A DNA stretch of 62,109 bases from a bacterium. GTDB lineage: Bacteria > Sysuimicrobiota > Sysuimicrobiia > Sysuimicrobiales > Segetimicrobiaceae. The stretch's first letter is position 1. Each line of letters starts with the position of its first letter. This document shows positions 55,128-62,109 of the stretch, piece by piece. The DNA lies in assembly GCA_035308905.1 (NCBI GenBank), contig DATGFS010000065.1, positions 1 to 62,109 of the forward strand, written 5' to 3'. Under the pieces are notes generated by a model. The model saw nothing but the letters and a program-made list of their open reading frames with translations. It ran no database searches and was not told the DNA's origin. Made by a program: the position numbers and the translations under genes.

Positions 55128-56189
55128 GTGGTGCGATGGGCACGGCTGCCGGGAGCGATCCTGGCGGCCGTGTTCGTTTGCGGCGCCTGCGCGATTCAGC
55201 GCGTCCCGATCGGCGCCGGGCCGCCGTTCCTCCGGTCCGCCGGCTTGACGCGTGTGTCGGACCTCCGCGCGGTCAGCCCGCCCGCGTGGGCGCCGGACGG
55301 ACGGCATCTCGCCTTCAGCACCGCCGACGCGCTGTGGAGCGTGCGCGCGGTGGCGGGAGACCTCGACCGCCGGCGCATCGCGGCCGTCGCGGGCGCCGTG
55401 CGCGTCGCGTGGTCGCCGGACGGCCGCACGCTCGCCGCGCTGGCCGGAGGACGCCTGCTCAGCTTCGCCCTTGACGATCCGTCGCCGCACGCGCTCGTCC
55501 CCGCCGTGGGCATCAAGGATTACGCGTGGCCGCGGGCCGGGGCCGGCCCGGCGTACGCAACCGCGAACGGAGCCGGCACCGCGCTGTGGACGCTGCCGGC
55601 CGCCGGGGGTGTCGTTCGCATCGGATCGCTGCCGCCCGGCCTCGAGATGCGGACGCTCGTGTGGCTGGCCGGGAACGCCGGCCTGGCGGTGGTCGCAGGG
55701 GATCGCGGCGCCGCCGCGGACCGCGTCGTGTTCATCCGCCTCGGCGTCCGCGTGGCGCCGCGCGTGCAGGCCCTGCCGATCGGTGGACACGATCCCGTGC
55801 CGTCGCCCGAGGGGCGCTTCATCGCCTACCTCGACGACGCGGCCGCGTCCGGCGCGGGAGACGGCGGCGAGACCCGCGTCGCGGTGATGCGCGCGGATGG
55901 GACCGGCCGCCGCGCGCTCACGCCTCCGGGGCGGTACACCGGCGTCGCGTGGTCGCCCGCGGGGACCGTGGTAGCCTACGCGCGCCAGGAGGGAGACCGG
56001 GCCGCGCTCGAGATCGCCGATGTGCTCACCGGGGAACGGCTGTGGCTCGGCGACTACCGGCCCGAAGTGGCCCCGCCCCAGGCGCCGCTCGCGATCGTAT
56101 GGGCGCCGGACGGGACGCGGCTGGCCTTCGGGACCGATACCGGAAGCCGCGAAGGATTCGTCTGGGTGGCGACGCTCGAGCGCCGCTAG
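55128..56189 (+). CDS. secreted WD40/TolB-like beta-propeller protein (353 aa)
   Basis: The N-terminus is a signal peptide (RLPGAILAAVFVCGACAIQ) with a possible lipobox before Cys21 or so. Repeats of the TolB/WD40-like type follow, each with a D/S-P-D/A-G-x-x-[IL] turn: WAPDGRHLAFS, WSPDGRTLAAL, PSPEGRFIAYL, WSPAGTVVAYA, WAPDGTRLAFG. That makes a propeller of about five to seven blades. It probably binds a partner or surface polymer. No enzymatic motif is seen. It converges with the methyltransferase gene, overlapping by 4 bp. Confidence 0.82.
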   Translation: MVRWARLPGAILAAVFVCGACAIQRVPIGAGPPFLRSAGLTRVSDLRAVSPPAWAPDGRHLAFSTADALWSVRAVAGDLDRRRIAAVAGAVRVAWSPDGRTLAALAGGRLLSFALDDPSPHALVPAVGIKDYAWPRAGAGPAYATANGAGTALWTLPAAGGVVRIGSLPPGLEMRTLVWLAGNAGLAVVAGDRGAAADRVVFIRLGVRVAPRVQALPIGGHDPVPSPEGRFIAYLDDAAASGAGDGGETRVAVMRADGTGRRALTPPGRYTGVAWSPAGTVVAYARQEGDRAALEIADVLTGERLWLGDYRPEVAPPQAPLAIVWAPDGTRLAFGTDTGSREGFVWVATLERR

Positions 56190-56848
56190 ACCGGCGTGGG
56201 GCCGGCGGGCCGGCGCGCGAAGATGTACGCCCGCCGGCTCTGGTACTCGACCTGCGGCGCATACGGCCCGCGCTCGACGAGATCTTCCACGACGAGACCG
56301 GCGAGCTCCAATTCGCGCCGTATCGCCGGCGGCTCGAAGAACAAGAACTCCAGGTCAATCGGCCGGCCCCACAATTCGCGCTCGCGGAGCGTGTCGCGTC
56401 CGGCATGCAGCGCGAGCAGCAGCAAGCCGCCGGGCCCCAGCACGCGCGCCATCTCCCGGAACACCACGGGGAGCGAGCCGGCCGGGATGTTGACGATCGC
56501 GTAGAAGGCGGCGATTCCGGCGAGCGCGCCGTCGGGAAGATCGAGCGCGAGCATGTTGCCTTCGCGGAAGGCGATGTCCGGGTTGAGCCGCCGCGCCTCC
56601 GCGACCATGCGCGGAGAGAGATCCAGGCCGAACACCGCGGCGCCGGCGTCGCGCAGGTAGCGGGCGACCTGCCCGGGCCCGCAGCCCATGTCGCACACCT
56701 CGCCGCGTCCCGCGACATCGGCGGCGAAGCGGTCCAGCAGGCGCCGATCGAGCGGCTTGTCTCGCAGCTCGTCGAAGAGGCGGCGGGCATACTCGTCCGC
56801 CACGCGGTCGTAACTTTCGCGGATCGATCGCAAGATGCGCTCGGCCAC
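56186..56848 (-). CDS. class I SAM-dependent methyltransferase (220 aa)
   Basis: Small-molecule-type methyltransferase: YDRVADEYARRLFDELRDKP at the N-terminus, motif I VCDMGCGPGQVARYL, motif II FGLDLSPRMV and motif IV AFYAIVNIP. The substrate is unknown; the N-terminal YDRVADEY is common to UbiE-like and antibiotic-type enzymes. It has its own promoter region shared divergently with the zinc-ribbon gene at 57009. Confidence 0.87.
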   Translation of the reverse strand: MAERILRSIRESYDRVADEYARRLFDELRDKPLDRRLLDRFAADVAGRGEVCDMGCGPGQVARYLRDAGAAVFGLDLSPRMVAEARRLNPDIAFREGNMLALDLPDGALAGIAAFYAIVNIPAGSLPVVFREMARVLGPGGLLLLALHAGRDTLRERELWGRPIDLEFLFFEPPAIRRELELAGLVVEDLVERGPYAPQVEYQSRRAYIFARRPAGPTPV

Positions 56849-56895
56849 GCAGAGCCTCCCGGACGCCCCCGCGGGGGGGCGCCGCCCGCGCCGTC

Positions 56896-56901
56896 ATTGT
56901 A
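56896..56901 (-). promoter_or_regulatory. -10 candidate for the methyltransferase gene
   Basis: On the minus strand TACAAT lies 48 bases before the ATG. The -35 is unclear. It is back to back with the plus-strand promoter at 56907-56935. Confidence 0.4.
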
Positions 56902-56906
56902 CTGCC

Positions 56907-56935
56907 TTGACACAATCTCCGGCCGGCGAGACAAT
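56907..56935 (+). promoter_or_regulatory. promoter for the FmdB-like gene
   Basis: TTGACA at 56907-56912, a 17-bp spacer, then GACAAT at 56930-56935. This is the best sigma-70-type spacing in the window. Transcription would start near 56942 and give a leader of about 65 bases that contains a strong hairpin. Confidence 0.75.
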
Positions 56936-56956
56936 GAACCGGTAATGATGGGCGGC

Positions 56957-56982
56957 GGCCCCGCCAGCCATGTGGCGGGGCC
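56957..56982 (+). promoter_or_regulatory. strong hairpin in the FmdB-like gene leader
   Basis: GGCCCCGCCA and TGGCGGGGCC form a perfect 10-bp stem with loop GCCATG. It starts about 15 bases into the transcript and ends 26 bases before the GTG. It could attenuate transcription or stabilise the mRNA. Confidence 0.5.
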
Positions 56983-57008
56983 GTGGCACACGTGTGGGGG
57001 TGAACCGA

Positions 57009-57389
57009 GTGCCGACCTACGAATACCGCTGTCCGCGCTGCGGGCATCAGTTCGAAGCGAGGCACGCGGTGAACGCCGCGCCGCCGAAATGTGAGCGGTG
57101 CGGCCGCGCGGTGCGGCGGGTGTTCACACCGGTGGGGATCATTTTCAAAGGCACAGGCTGGCATATCACGGACTACCGCAAGACCCCGGCGCCGGTTGAG
57201 GGCGAGACGAAGAAAAGCGAGTCCGCCGCGTCCGGCAAGGCCTCCGGCGACGGCGGAAAGAGCGGCTCCGCGGCCGCGGACGGCGGCAGCAAGTCGAGCG
57301 ACGGCAGCACGTCGAGGGGCGGCACGAAGTCCGACGGCGCGCGATCGAAGCCCGCGTCGCGAGCCGGTGGCGGCCGCTCCGGCTCGTAG
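57009..57389 (+). CDS. FmdB-family zinc-ribbon protein with Ser/Gly-rich tail (126 aa)
   Basis: The N-terminal 55 residues are a typical FmdB regulatory-type zinc ribbon: PTYEYRCPRCGHQFEARHAV, then KCERCGRAVRRVF and FKGTGWHITDY. Two CxxC pairs bind zinc. Family members are small proteins once linked to formamidase regulation, but their role is open. The remaining 70 residues are a Ser/Gly/Lys-rich low-complexity tail, longer than usual. The GTG start gives the standard PTYEY beginning. Confidence 0.9.
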   Translation: MPTYEYRCPRCGHQFEARHAVNAAPPKCERCGRAVRRVFTPVGIIFKGTGWHITDYRKTPAPVEGETKKSESAASGKASGDGGKSGSAAADGGSKSSDGSTSRGGTKSDGARSKPASRAGGGRSGS

Positions 57390-59247
57390 CAGCGGCGCCG
57401 GCGCGAGGGCGCGGCCGATCGGCCGCGCCCTCGCGCTGTCAGTGGCGCTGTGCGCGGTCGCCGGTGGACCGGCCGTGATGACCTGGTCGCCGGCGGCGGC
57501 GCAGACGCCGCTCGCCGTCGCGGTGGGCTTCGACGGCGCGGTGCGGCCCGGTGCGCCTACACCGCTCGAGGTGCGGACGCCGCCGATGTCCGCGGGAGGC
57601 TCCGCCGAAATTGTGGTCGAGACGGACACGCTGACGCCGGGCACCGGCCGCGCGACCGTGTCCACCGTGGTGCCCTTCCAGGCGGTCGCCGGGGCGTCGG
57701 AGCGGGTGCGGGTGCCGGTGGTCATCGAGGATGTGCGGCGCCCCGTCCGGGTGCGGCTCATGCTCGGCGGCCGGCTCGTCGCCCGCGCCCAGGTACCGCT
57801 CGATCCTGCGCGTGTGGCCGGCCGGCTCGTCGTGCTCGTCTCGGAGGTACGCGCCGGCCTCGGCGTGCTGCGGCGCGTGGATGAGCGCGCCGTCGACGCC
57901 TACGTCACGGCCGACGCGCTGCCGGCGCGGTGGCAAGAGTATACGGGCGTGGATCTCCTCGTCCTGCGCGACCTCGATCCCGCGCGTCTCGGCGAGGCGC
58001 AGCGCACGGCGCTGCTCACGTGGGTGCGCCTCGGCGGCCGGCTCGTCGTGATCGCCCGGCCCGGGGTGCCGCTGCCCGACTTTCTCGCGCCGATTCTGCC
58101 GGCGCATCTCGCGGGCGCGCACGCGCTCACCGCTCCCGCGGATCTCGCCGCTCGCTTCGGCGGTGCGGTTCCCGCCGGGCCGATCGCAGCGGTGGCGTTG
58201 ATCCCGCAGCCGGACGCCGAGCTCGTGCGCGCGGGCGGCATGGCCGTGGCCGCCGGGGCGGCCGAGGGCGACGGGTACGTGAGCGTGTGGGGGATCGATC
58301 CGACGGTGCCGCCGCTCGCGGAGTGGGACGGCCGCGCGCGTTTGTGGGCGGCCGCGCTCGGCACGCCGCGGCCCGTGCTCGCCGATGCCTCGGTGCTGGC
58401 CGACCGGCTGAGCCCGCGCGCGGCGGTCGACCGATTCTCGCACGTCGCCGCCGGGCTGCTGATCGCGCTGTACGTCGCGGGGCTCGCGGTCCTGCGCCGC
58501 CGCCGTCCCACGCCGGCGGGTGCCGCGGCCGGCGCGGCCGCGGCCGCGCTCGCGATCGCGGTCTTTGTGACGCTCGCGGTCGGCGCGCGTGCACGCTCCA
58601 CCGCTCTTACGCAGGTCGCCCTACTGCAGCAGGCGCCGGGAGCGCCCGTCGCGCGCGCGCTCGTCGTCGCCGCGGCGACGGTGCCCTACGGCGGGCCCGT
58701 CGACGTGACGGCGCCCCCCGGCGCCGCGGCGGCTCCGGTGGCCATGACGGGCGATCTTCGCGTCCGGTGGCGCGACGCCACCGCGGAGCTCGCGGGGGTG
58801 GCGCGGCCGGACCGGCCGTGGGTGTTCCAGGCGCTGGCCGCGGTGCCGCTGCGTACGTCGGCGGCCTTCGACCCCGGCGCGCAGACCTTGACCGTCGATC
58901 TCGGTCCCGCCGGACTGCGCAGCGCGGCCGTCTGGTGGCACGGGCTCGTCTATCCGCTCGGCGATCTGCCGGCGGGCCGGATCGTGCGCCCCGTGCCGGA
59001 GATCGGGTGGCGCCGTGCGTCGGACGTCGTCGCCGACGATCAGTCGCCGGGGCGGTTTTTCCGGGCCCCGGACAGCCAGGCTCCCGGCGCGATTGCGCGG
59101 TGGCCCCGGGCGGTGCTGATCGGCGAGTGGTCCGGTCCGGCACCCAGGTTTGTGCTCCCCGAGCGCGCCGGCGCAGGCCGGGTGGAGGAGGACGTCGTGC
59201 TCGTGGTGCCGATCGAAGGCCCGGCGCCGCGGGGGGCGCAGCCGTGA
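57367..59247 (+). CDS. large membrane-anchored protein of a MoxR-linked operon (626 aa)
   Basis: A signal peptide (ALALSVALCAVAGGPAVM, cleavage near AAAQ) is followed by a beta-rich domain with a strand typical of hidden glutamine-amidotransferase-like folds (YTGVDLLVLRDLD, LLTWVRLGGRLVVIA). Two membrane helices (about residues 359-376 and 390-408) and another extracytoplasmic beta-rich domain come next. I do not recognise a named family. The GTG at 57367 overlaps the previous gene and reads through a palindrome; a GTG at 57442 avoids this but leaves a signal peptide without a positive start. Confidence 0.75.
   Translation: MAAAPARSSGAGARARPIGRALALSVALCAVAGGPAVMTWSPAAAQTPLAVAVGFDGAVRPGAPTPLEVRTPPMSAGGSAEIVVETDTLTPGTGRATVSTVVPFQAVAGASERVRVPVVIEDVRRPVRVRLMLGGRLVARAQVPLDPARVAGRLVVLVSEVRAGLGVLRRVDERAVDAYVTADALPARWQEYTGVDLLVLRDLDPARLGEAQRTALLTWVRLGGRLVVIARPGVPLPDFLAPILPAHLAGAHALTAPADLAARFGGAVPAGPIAAVALIPQPDAELVRAGGMAVAAGAAEGDGYVSVWGIDPTVPPLAEWDGRARLWAAALGTPRPVLADASVLADRLSPRAAVDRFSHVAAGLLIALYVAGLAVLRRRRPTPAGAAAGAAAAALAIAVFVTLAVGARARSTALTQVALLQQAPGAPVARALVVAAATVPYGGPVDVTAPPGAAAAPVAMTGDLRVRWRDATAELAGVARPDRPWVFQALAAVPLRTSAAFDPGAQTLTVDLGPAGLRSAAVWWHGLVYPLGDLPAGRIVRPVPEIGWRRASDVVADDQSPGRFFRAPDSQAPGAIARWPRAVLIGEWSGPAPRFVLPERAGAGRVEEDVVLVVPIEGPAPRGAQP
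57401..57436. terminator. 36-bp perfect palindrome behind the FmdB-like gene
   Basis: GCGCGAGGGCGCGGCCGA is followed directly by its exact reverse complement. It starts 12 bases after the stop codon at 57387-57389. Either it ends transcription of the FmdB-like gene, or it lies inside the first codons of the next gene. Confidence 0.55.
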
Positions 59248-59945
59248 GCAACCCGGTGCTGCGCGGAGACCTGCGGGCGCGGGCCGCCAGCCGCAAGGTC
59301 TTCGCGATCGAGCTATTCTATCTCGGGGTGCTCGGCGCGCTGGCCTGGCTCGGCATGCCGCCGGAACTCGGCCCGCAGACCGCCGAACGAACCGCGAGCC
59401 TGACGACCGCGCTGCTCGCCGTCCAGGTCATCCTCGTGACCTACTTCACGTCGGCCTGCGCCGCCCAGGAGATTGCGGTGGAGACTGAAAAGTCTCCGGT
59501 CGATCTGGTCTTCGCGCCCTTTGCGCCGCGGTCGATCGTCGCCGGCAAGAGCGTCGCGACGCTCGTCACGGTCGGCTATTGGCTGCTGCTCGGGGCGCCG
59601 TTCGTCGCGCTGTCGGCCGGCATCCGTCAGGACTCGGCGGCCGGACTCGCAAGCGCCGGCGCGTTGATCGTCGTGGTGGCGTGGAGCATGGGACAACTGG
59701 GGCTGTGGCTCGGCATCGCGATCGAGTCGGAGTTCTCGCGGACGCTCGCGCATTGGGCATTGCTGTTGCTGGTCTTCGTCGGCACGCTCGCGCTGCCGCT
59801 GCCGGCGCGCACGATCAATCCCGTGCTCGGCGTCGCCGCGGCGCAGCGTGGGGTCTTGCCGGCCGCGGTCTACGCCGTGTACGTCGCGTTCGGCCTCGCA
59901 TGTGACGGGGCGGCGCGCCTGACGCTGCGGCGGTATCTCACGTGA
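59244..59945 (+). CDS. ABC-2-like integral membrane protein (233 aa)
   Basis: Six hydrophobic helices fill the protein (for example VFAIELFYLGVLGALAWLG and LALPLPARTINPVLGVAA near the last ones). The motif CAAQEIAVETEKSPVDLVFA, between helices 2 and 3, is typical of ABC-2-type permeases, where it faces the ATPase. No ATPase gene is beside it in this window. It shares 4-bp stop/start overlaps (GTGA) with both neighbours, so the operon is tightly coupled. Confidence 0.78.
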   Translation: MSNPVLRGDLRARAASRKVFAIELFYLGVLGALAWLGMPPELGPQTAERTASLTTALLAVQVILVTYFTSACAAQEIAVETEKSPVDLVFAPFAPRSIVAGKSVATLVTVGYWLLLGAPFVALSAGIRQDSAAGLASAGALIVVVAWSMGQLGLWLGIAIESEFSRTLAHWALLLLVFVGTLALPLPARTINPVLGVAAAQRGVLPAAVYAVYVAFGLACDGAARLTLRRYLT

Positions 59946-61525
59946 ACGCGTCGCCGGAAGCCCGCGAGCTGCACCGGCTGCTGCAGCCGGTCGTCCGCCG
60001 CCTCGCGATCGCGGCGGCGGTGCGGCGGCTGGCGCGCGCGATCGCCGCGGCCGCCGCCGCGCTGCTCGTCTGGGCGCTCGTGACCGCGGTCATCCCCATC
60101 CCGTTTCCGCTGTCGCGCATGCTGCCGTGGGTGGCCCTGGCGCTCGTCGCCGGGGCCGTGGCCGCCGTCTGCTGGCGCCGGCCGCCGCTTCTCGTGGCTG
60201 CCCGCGTGGCCGACCGGCGCGCGGGGCTCGCCGACCGGCTCGGGACGGCCGTTGATCTCCTGGCGCGCATCGAACGTCCGGTGGGGCTCGTGCGCCTCCA
60301 GATCCGCGACGCGTTGTCGGCGGCGGCAGGACTCGAGCCGCGCGCGGTCGCCCCGATTCGCGCCCCCGGCGACGCCTGGCTGGCGTTCGCGCTGTGTCTC
60401 GCCCTTGCCGCCTGGTCGTGGTTGGGCGCGGGATTGGCCGTGCCCGGCACGCCCGCCGGCCGCATGGCGGCGACAATTCACCGCGAAGGCCGCGTGCTCG
60501 TCGACGTCGGCCGCCGCTTGGATGAGACCGGCCGCGCCGGACACCTGCCGGAAGCGCTGCGCACCGCGCCGGCCGTGCAGGGTGCCGGCCGCCGTCTCGA
60601 AGCGCCGCGCGTCGGGTGGGACGACGCGATGGGCCAGGTCCGCGAGGTCGTGCGGCAGCTGCAGGCGGCGCAGGACAGCGTGCGCCGGCAGATCGACGAG
60701 GCGATGTCTCCGGGGCGCGCCGGGCGTCCCGGTACCGGGAAGCCCGACAGCGCGGCGGCCCGGCGTGCCGATCAGGCGCAGCGGCTCGACGCGGCGCGGC
60801 TCGCGATGGAAGACCTGGCAGGCGCGCTGCGCCAGGGCACCGGCACCGGCATGTCCGCGGATGAGCTCGCCCGGCGCCTGCGCGCGCTCTCCGAATCGCT
60901 CGATCAGTTGGGCGCGCCGCCCGGCGTGCGGGCGGGCGTCGACCGCGCCCGCCGCGCGGCGGAAGGTGGGCAGCGCGGCGCGTCGTCGGCCGCGTTGGGT
61001 GAGGCGTTACAAGACCTGCAGGGCCTCGAGCGGATGCTGGGCGACGAGCAGGCGCTCGGGGACGCCCGGCGGCAGGTCCAGCGTTCGGCGGACCGCATCG
61101 CTCAGGCCGCGCGAGGCGGCGGAAGCGCACAGTCGGCCGAGCAGCCCGGGCCCGATACGTCATCGCAAGCCGCGTCCGGCTCGAACCCTCCGACGCCCGG
61201 CGCCGACGAGACGACGGCGCCGCCGCCCGGGCCGAACCAGGGGAGTCTGCCCGGCCGCGGGACCGGCGGAACCATGGGCGCCCCTACACCGCGGCTCGGG
61301 GGAACCCGGACGCAAAGCCGTCTCCAAGGGCTGCCGGGACCGGGGTCTACCCACGTGCGGGAGATCGTGGGGCCCGGACGCGCCGCGCCCGTGCAGCACG
61401 CCGCGGCGCCGCCGCCGGCGGACATCGCGCACGAGATCGACCGCGCGCTCTCGCAGGACCCGCTGCCGCCGGGGTACGTGACGTTGATCCGCCGGTACTT
61501 CGATTCGCTTGGAGGCGCACCATGA
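59942..61525 (+). CDS. membrane protein with long coiled coil, DUF4175-like (527 aa)
   Basis: The first 170 residues hold three membrane helices (AIAAAAAALLVWALVTAVI, VALALVAGAVAAVCW and one around 140-160), with VADRRAGLADRLGTAVDLL between. The rest is a charged, helical region rich in Ala, Gln and Arg (about 200-390) and then a Pro/Gly/Thr-rich linker (390-470). This layout resembles DUF4175-type proteins found beside MoxR genes. Its role is unknown; a scaffold for the MoxR complex is possible. Confidence 0.65.
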   Translation: MNASPEARELHRLLQPVVRRLAIAAAVRRLARAIAAAAAALLVWALVTAVIPIPFPLSRMLPWVALALVAGAVAAVCWRRPPLLVAARVADRRAGLADRLGTAVDLLARIERPVGLVRLQIRDALSAAAGLEPRAVAPIRAPGDAWLAFALCLALAAWSWLGAGLAVPGTPAGRMAATIHREGRVLVDVGRRLDETGRAGHLPEALRTAPAVQGAGRRLEAPRVGWDDAMGQVREVVRQLQAAQDSVRRQIDEAMSPGRAGRPGTGKPDSAAARRADQAQRLDAARLAMEDLAGALRQGTGTGMSADELARRLRALSESLDQLGAPPGVRAGVDRARRAAEGGQRGASSAALGEALQDLQGLERMLGDEQALGDARRQVQRSADRIAQAARGGGSAQSAEQPGPDTSSQAASGSNPPTPGADETTAPPPGPNQGSLPGRGTGGTMGAPTPRLGGTRTQSRLQGLPGPGSTHVREIVGPGRAAPVQHAAAPPPADIAHEIDRALSQDPLPPGYVTLIRRYFDSLGGAP

Positions 61526-62109
61526 GCCCTGCCGACCGTCCGGCACCCGATCTTGCCGCGCAGACCGTCGAGGAGTTCCGGCGCACGTTCGGGCTCGTGC
61601 GCGGGGAGCTGAGCCGCGTGATCGTCGGCCATCAGGAGCTGCTCGACCTCGTGGTCACCGCGCTCTTTGCCGGCGGCCACGTGCTGCTCGAGGGCGTGCC
61701 CGGTCTCGGCAAGACGCTGCTCGTGCGCACGCTCGCCCAGGCGCTGGACGTCCGATTCGCCCGGATCCAGTTCACGCCCGACCTCATGCCGGCCGACATT
61801 CTGGGCACCAACCTCGTCGTGCAGGACGACGCGGGCCGCCGCCGGTTCGAGTTTCAGCCCGGCCCGATCTTCGCGCAGATCGTCCTCGCCGACGAGATCA
61901 ACCGCGCGACGCCGAAGACACAGTCGGCGCTGCTCGAAGCGATGCAGGAGCATCGCGTGTCGGTCGGCAAGCGCACCCACGTCCTCGAAGAGCCCTTCGT
62001 CGTCCTCGCGACGCAGAACCCGCTCGAGATGGAGGGCACGTATCCCTTGCCGGAGGCCCAGCTCGACCGGTTCCTCCTCAAGCTCTACGTGCGCTTTCCC
62101 GATCGCGAC
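61522..62109 (+). CDS. MoxR-family AAA ATPase, 3' end outside the window
   Basis: The start and the first 196 codons are present. After VIVGHQELLDLVVTALFAGG come the Walker A loop GVPGLGKT, FTPDLMPADILGTN and the Walker B block LADEINRATPKTQSALLEAM. MoxR ATPases act as chaperones for VWA-domain proteins and metal insertion. The ATG overlaps the previous stop and has GGAGG upstream. A BatA-like VWA partner occurs frameshifted at 36291-37282; further operon members such as a DUF58 protein probably lie beyond the edge. Confidence 0.95.
   Translation, partial: MSPADRPAPDLAAQTVEEFRRTFGLVRGELSRVIVGHQELLDLVVTALFAGGHVLLEGVPGLGKTLLVRTLAQALDVRFARIQFTPDLMPADILGTNLVVQDDAGRRRFEFQPGPIFAQIVLADEINRATPKTQSALLEAMQEHRVSVGKRTHVLEEPFVVLATQNPLEMEGTYPLPEAQLDRFLLKLYVRFPDRD

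Noticed and set aside
57367-62109. MoxR operon as a defence system
   Set aside because: MoxR/VWA modules occur in some defence systems, but none of the neighbours here has a nuclease, protease or toxin effector domain.

Overview
The window is a GC-rich (by eye about 70%) bacterial chromosome segment. Its two core blocks follow the order known from Bacillota and related Terrabacteria: smc-ftsY-ylxM-ffh-rpsP-khpA-ylqD-rimM-trmD-rplS-lepB-rnhB-yraN, and topA-hslVU-rpsB-tsf-pyrH-frr-uppS-cdsA-dxr-rseP-ispG. ylqD, the YlxM protein and a PASTA-like gene between frr and uppS fit that group. The high GC, the many GTG starts and an archaeal-type S-adenosylmethionine synthetase suggest a poorly cultured, probably soil or sediment lineage. 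A Sysuimicrobiota/CSP1-3-like phylum is a low-confidence guess.

Layout. 1-1.9 kb is gene-poor, with a terminator and two small proteins. 1.9-8.2 kb is a signalling and copper-protein area: a NarL-type two-component pair, a small HELGH protein, a decayed cupredoxin gene, a second membrane histidine kinase with an eroded ATP site, and a tandem cupredoxin. 8.3-9.9 kb holds a short-chain dehydrogenase, a truncated reductase fragment, imperfect direct repeats, tRNA-Pro(CGG) and a 42-bp tandem repeat, and looks like a rearranged tRNA-side region. 10-14.1 kb is an acyl-CoA operon: a crotonase-fold protein, two family III CoA-transferases and an HMG-CoA lyase-type enzyme. 14.2-28.4 kb starts with a helix-turn-helix protein and a glycosyltransferase, then the SRP/ribosome/tRNA-modification block. 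29-32.5 kb, minus strand, is a peptide-type ABC importer without its ATPases.

33-37.3 kb is mixed: a DinB-like protein, an isopropylmalate synthase/HMG-lyase superfamily enzyme with a very basic tail, a START-like protein, a DUF6496-like basic protein and a frameshifted VWA (BatA-like) gene. 37.5-43.3 kb is comM, comF, dprA and topA. 43.3-53.7 kb is hslVU, translation, UMP kinase, phospholipid/isoprenoid and site-2 protease genes, nearly all coupled by 1-20 nt overlaps. 53.9-57.4 kb has the archaeal-type MAT, a beta-propeller protein, a methyltransferase and an FmdB-like zinc ribbon. 57.4-62.1 kb is a membrane operon ending in a MoxR ATPase cut by the window edge.

I found no CRISPR array, prophage, transposase or recognisable defence island. 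The less ordinary features are the decayed copper-protein gene beside a probably inactive kinase, the acyl-CoA operon whose crotonase lacks the hydratase glutamates, an archaeal-type MAT in a bacterial context, a dispersed 42-bp repeat, perfect loop-less palindromes behind genes, and a run of extended -10 promoters, one of which makes ispG leaderless.
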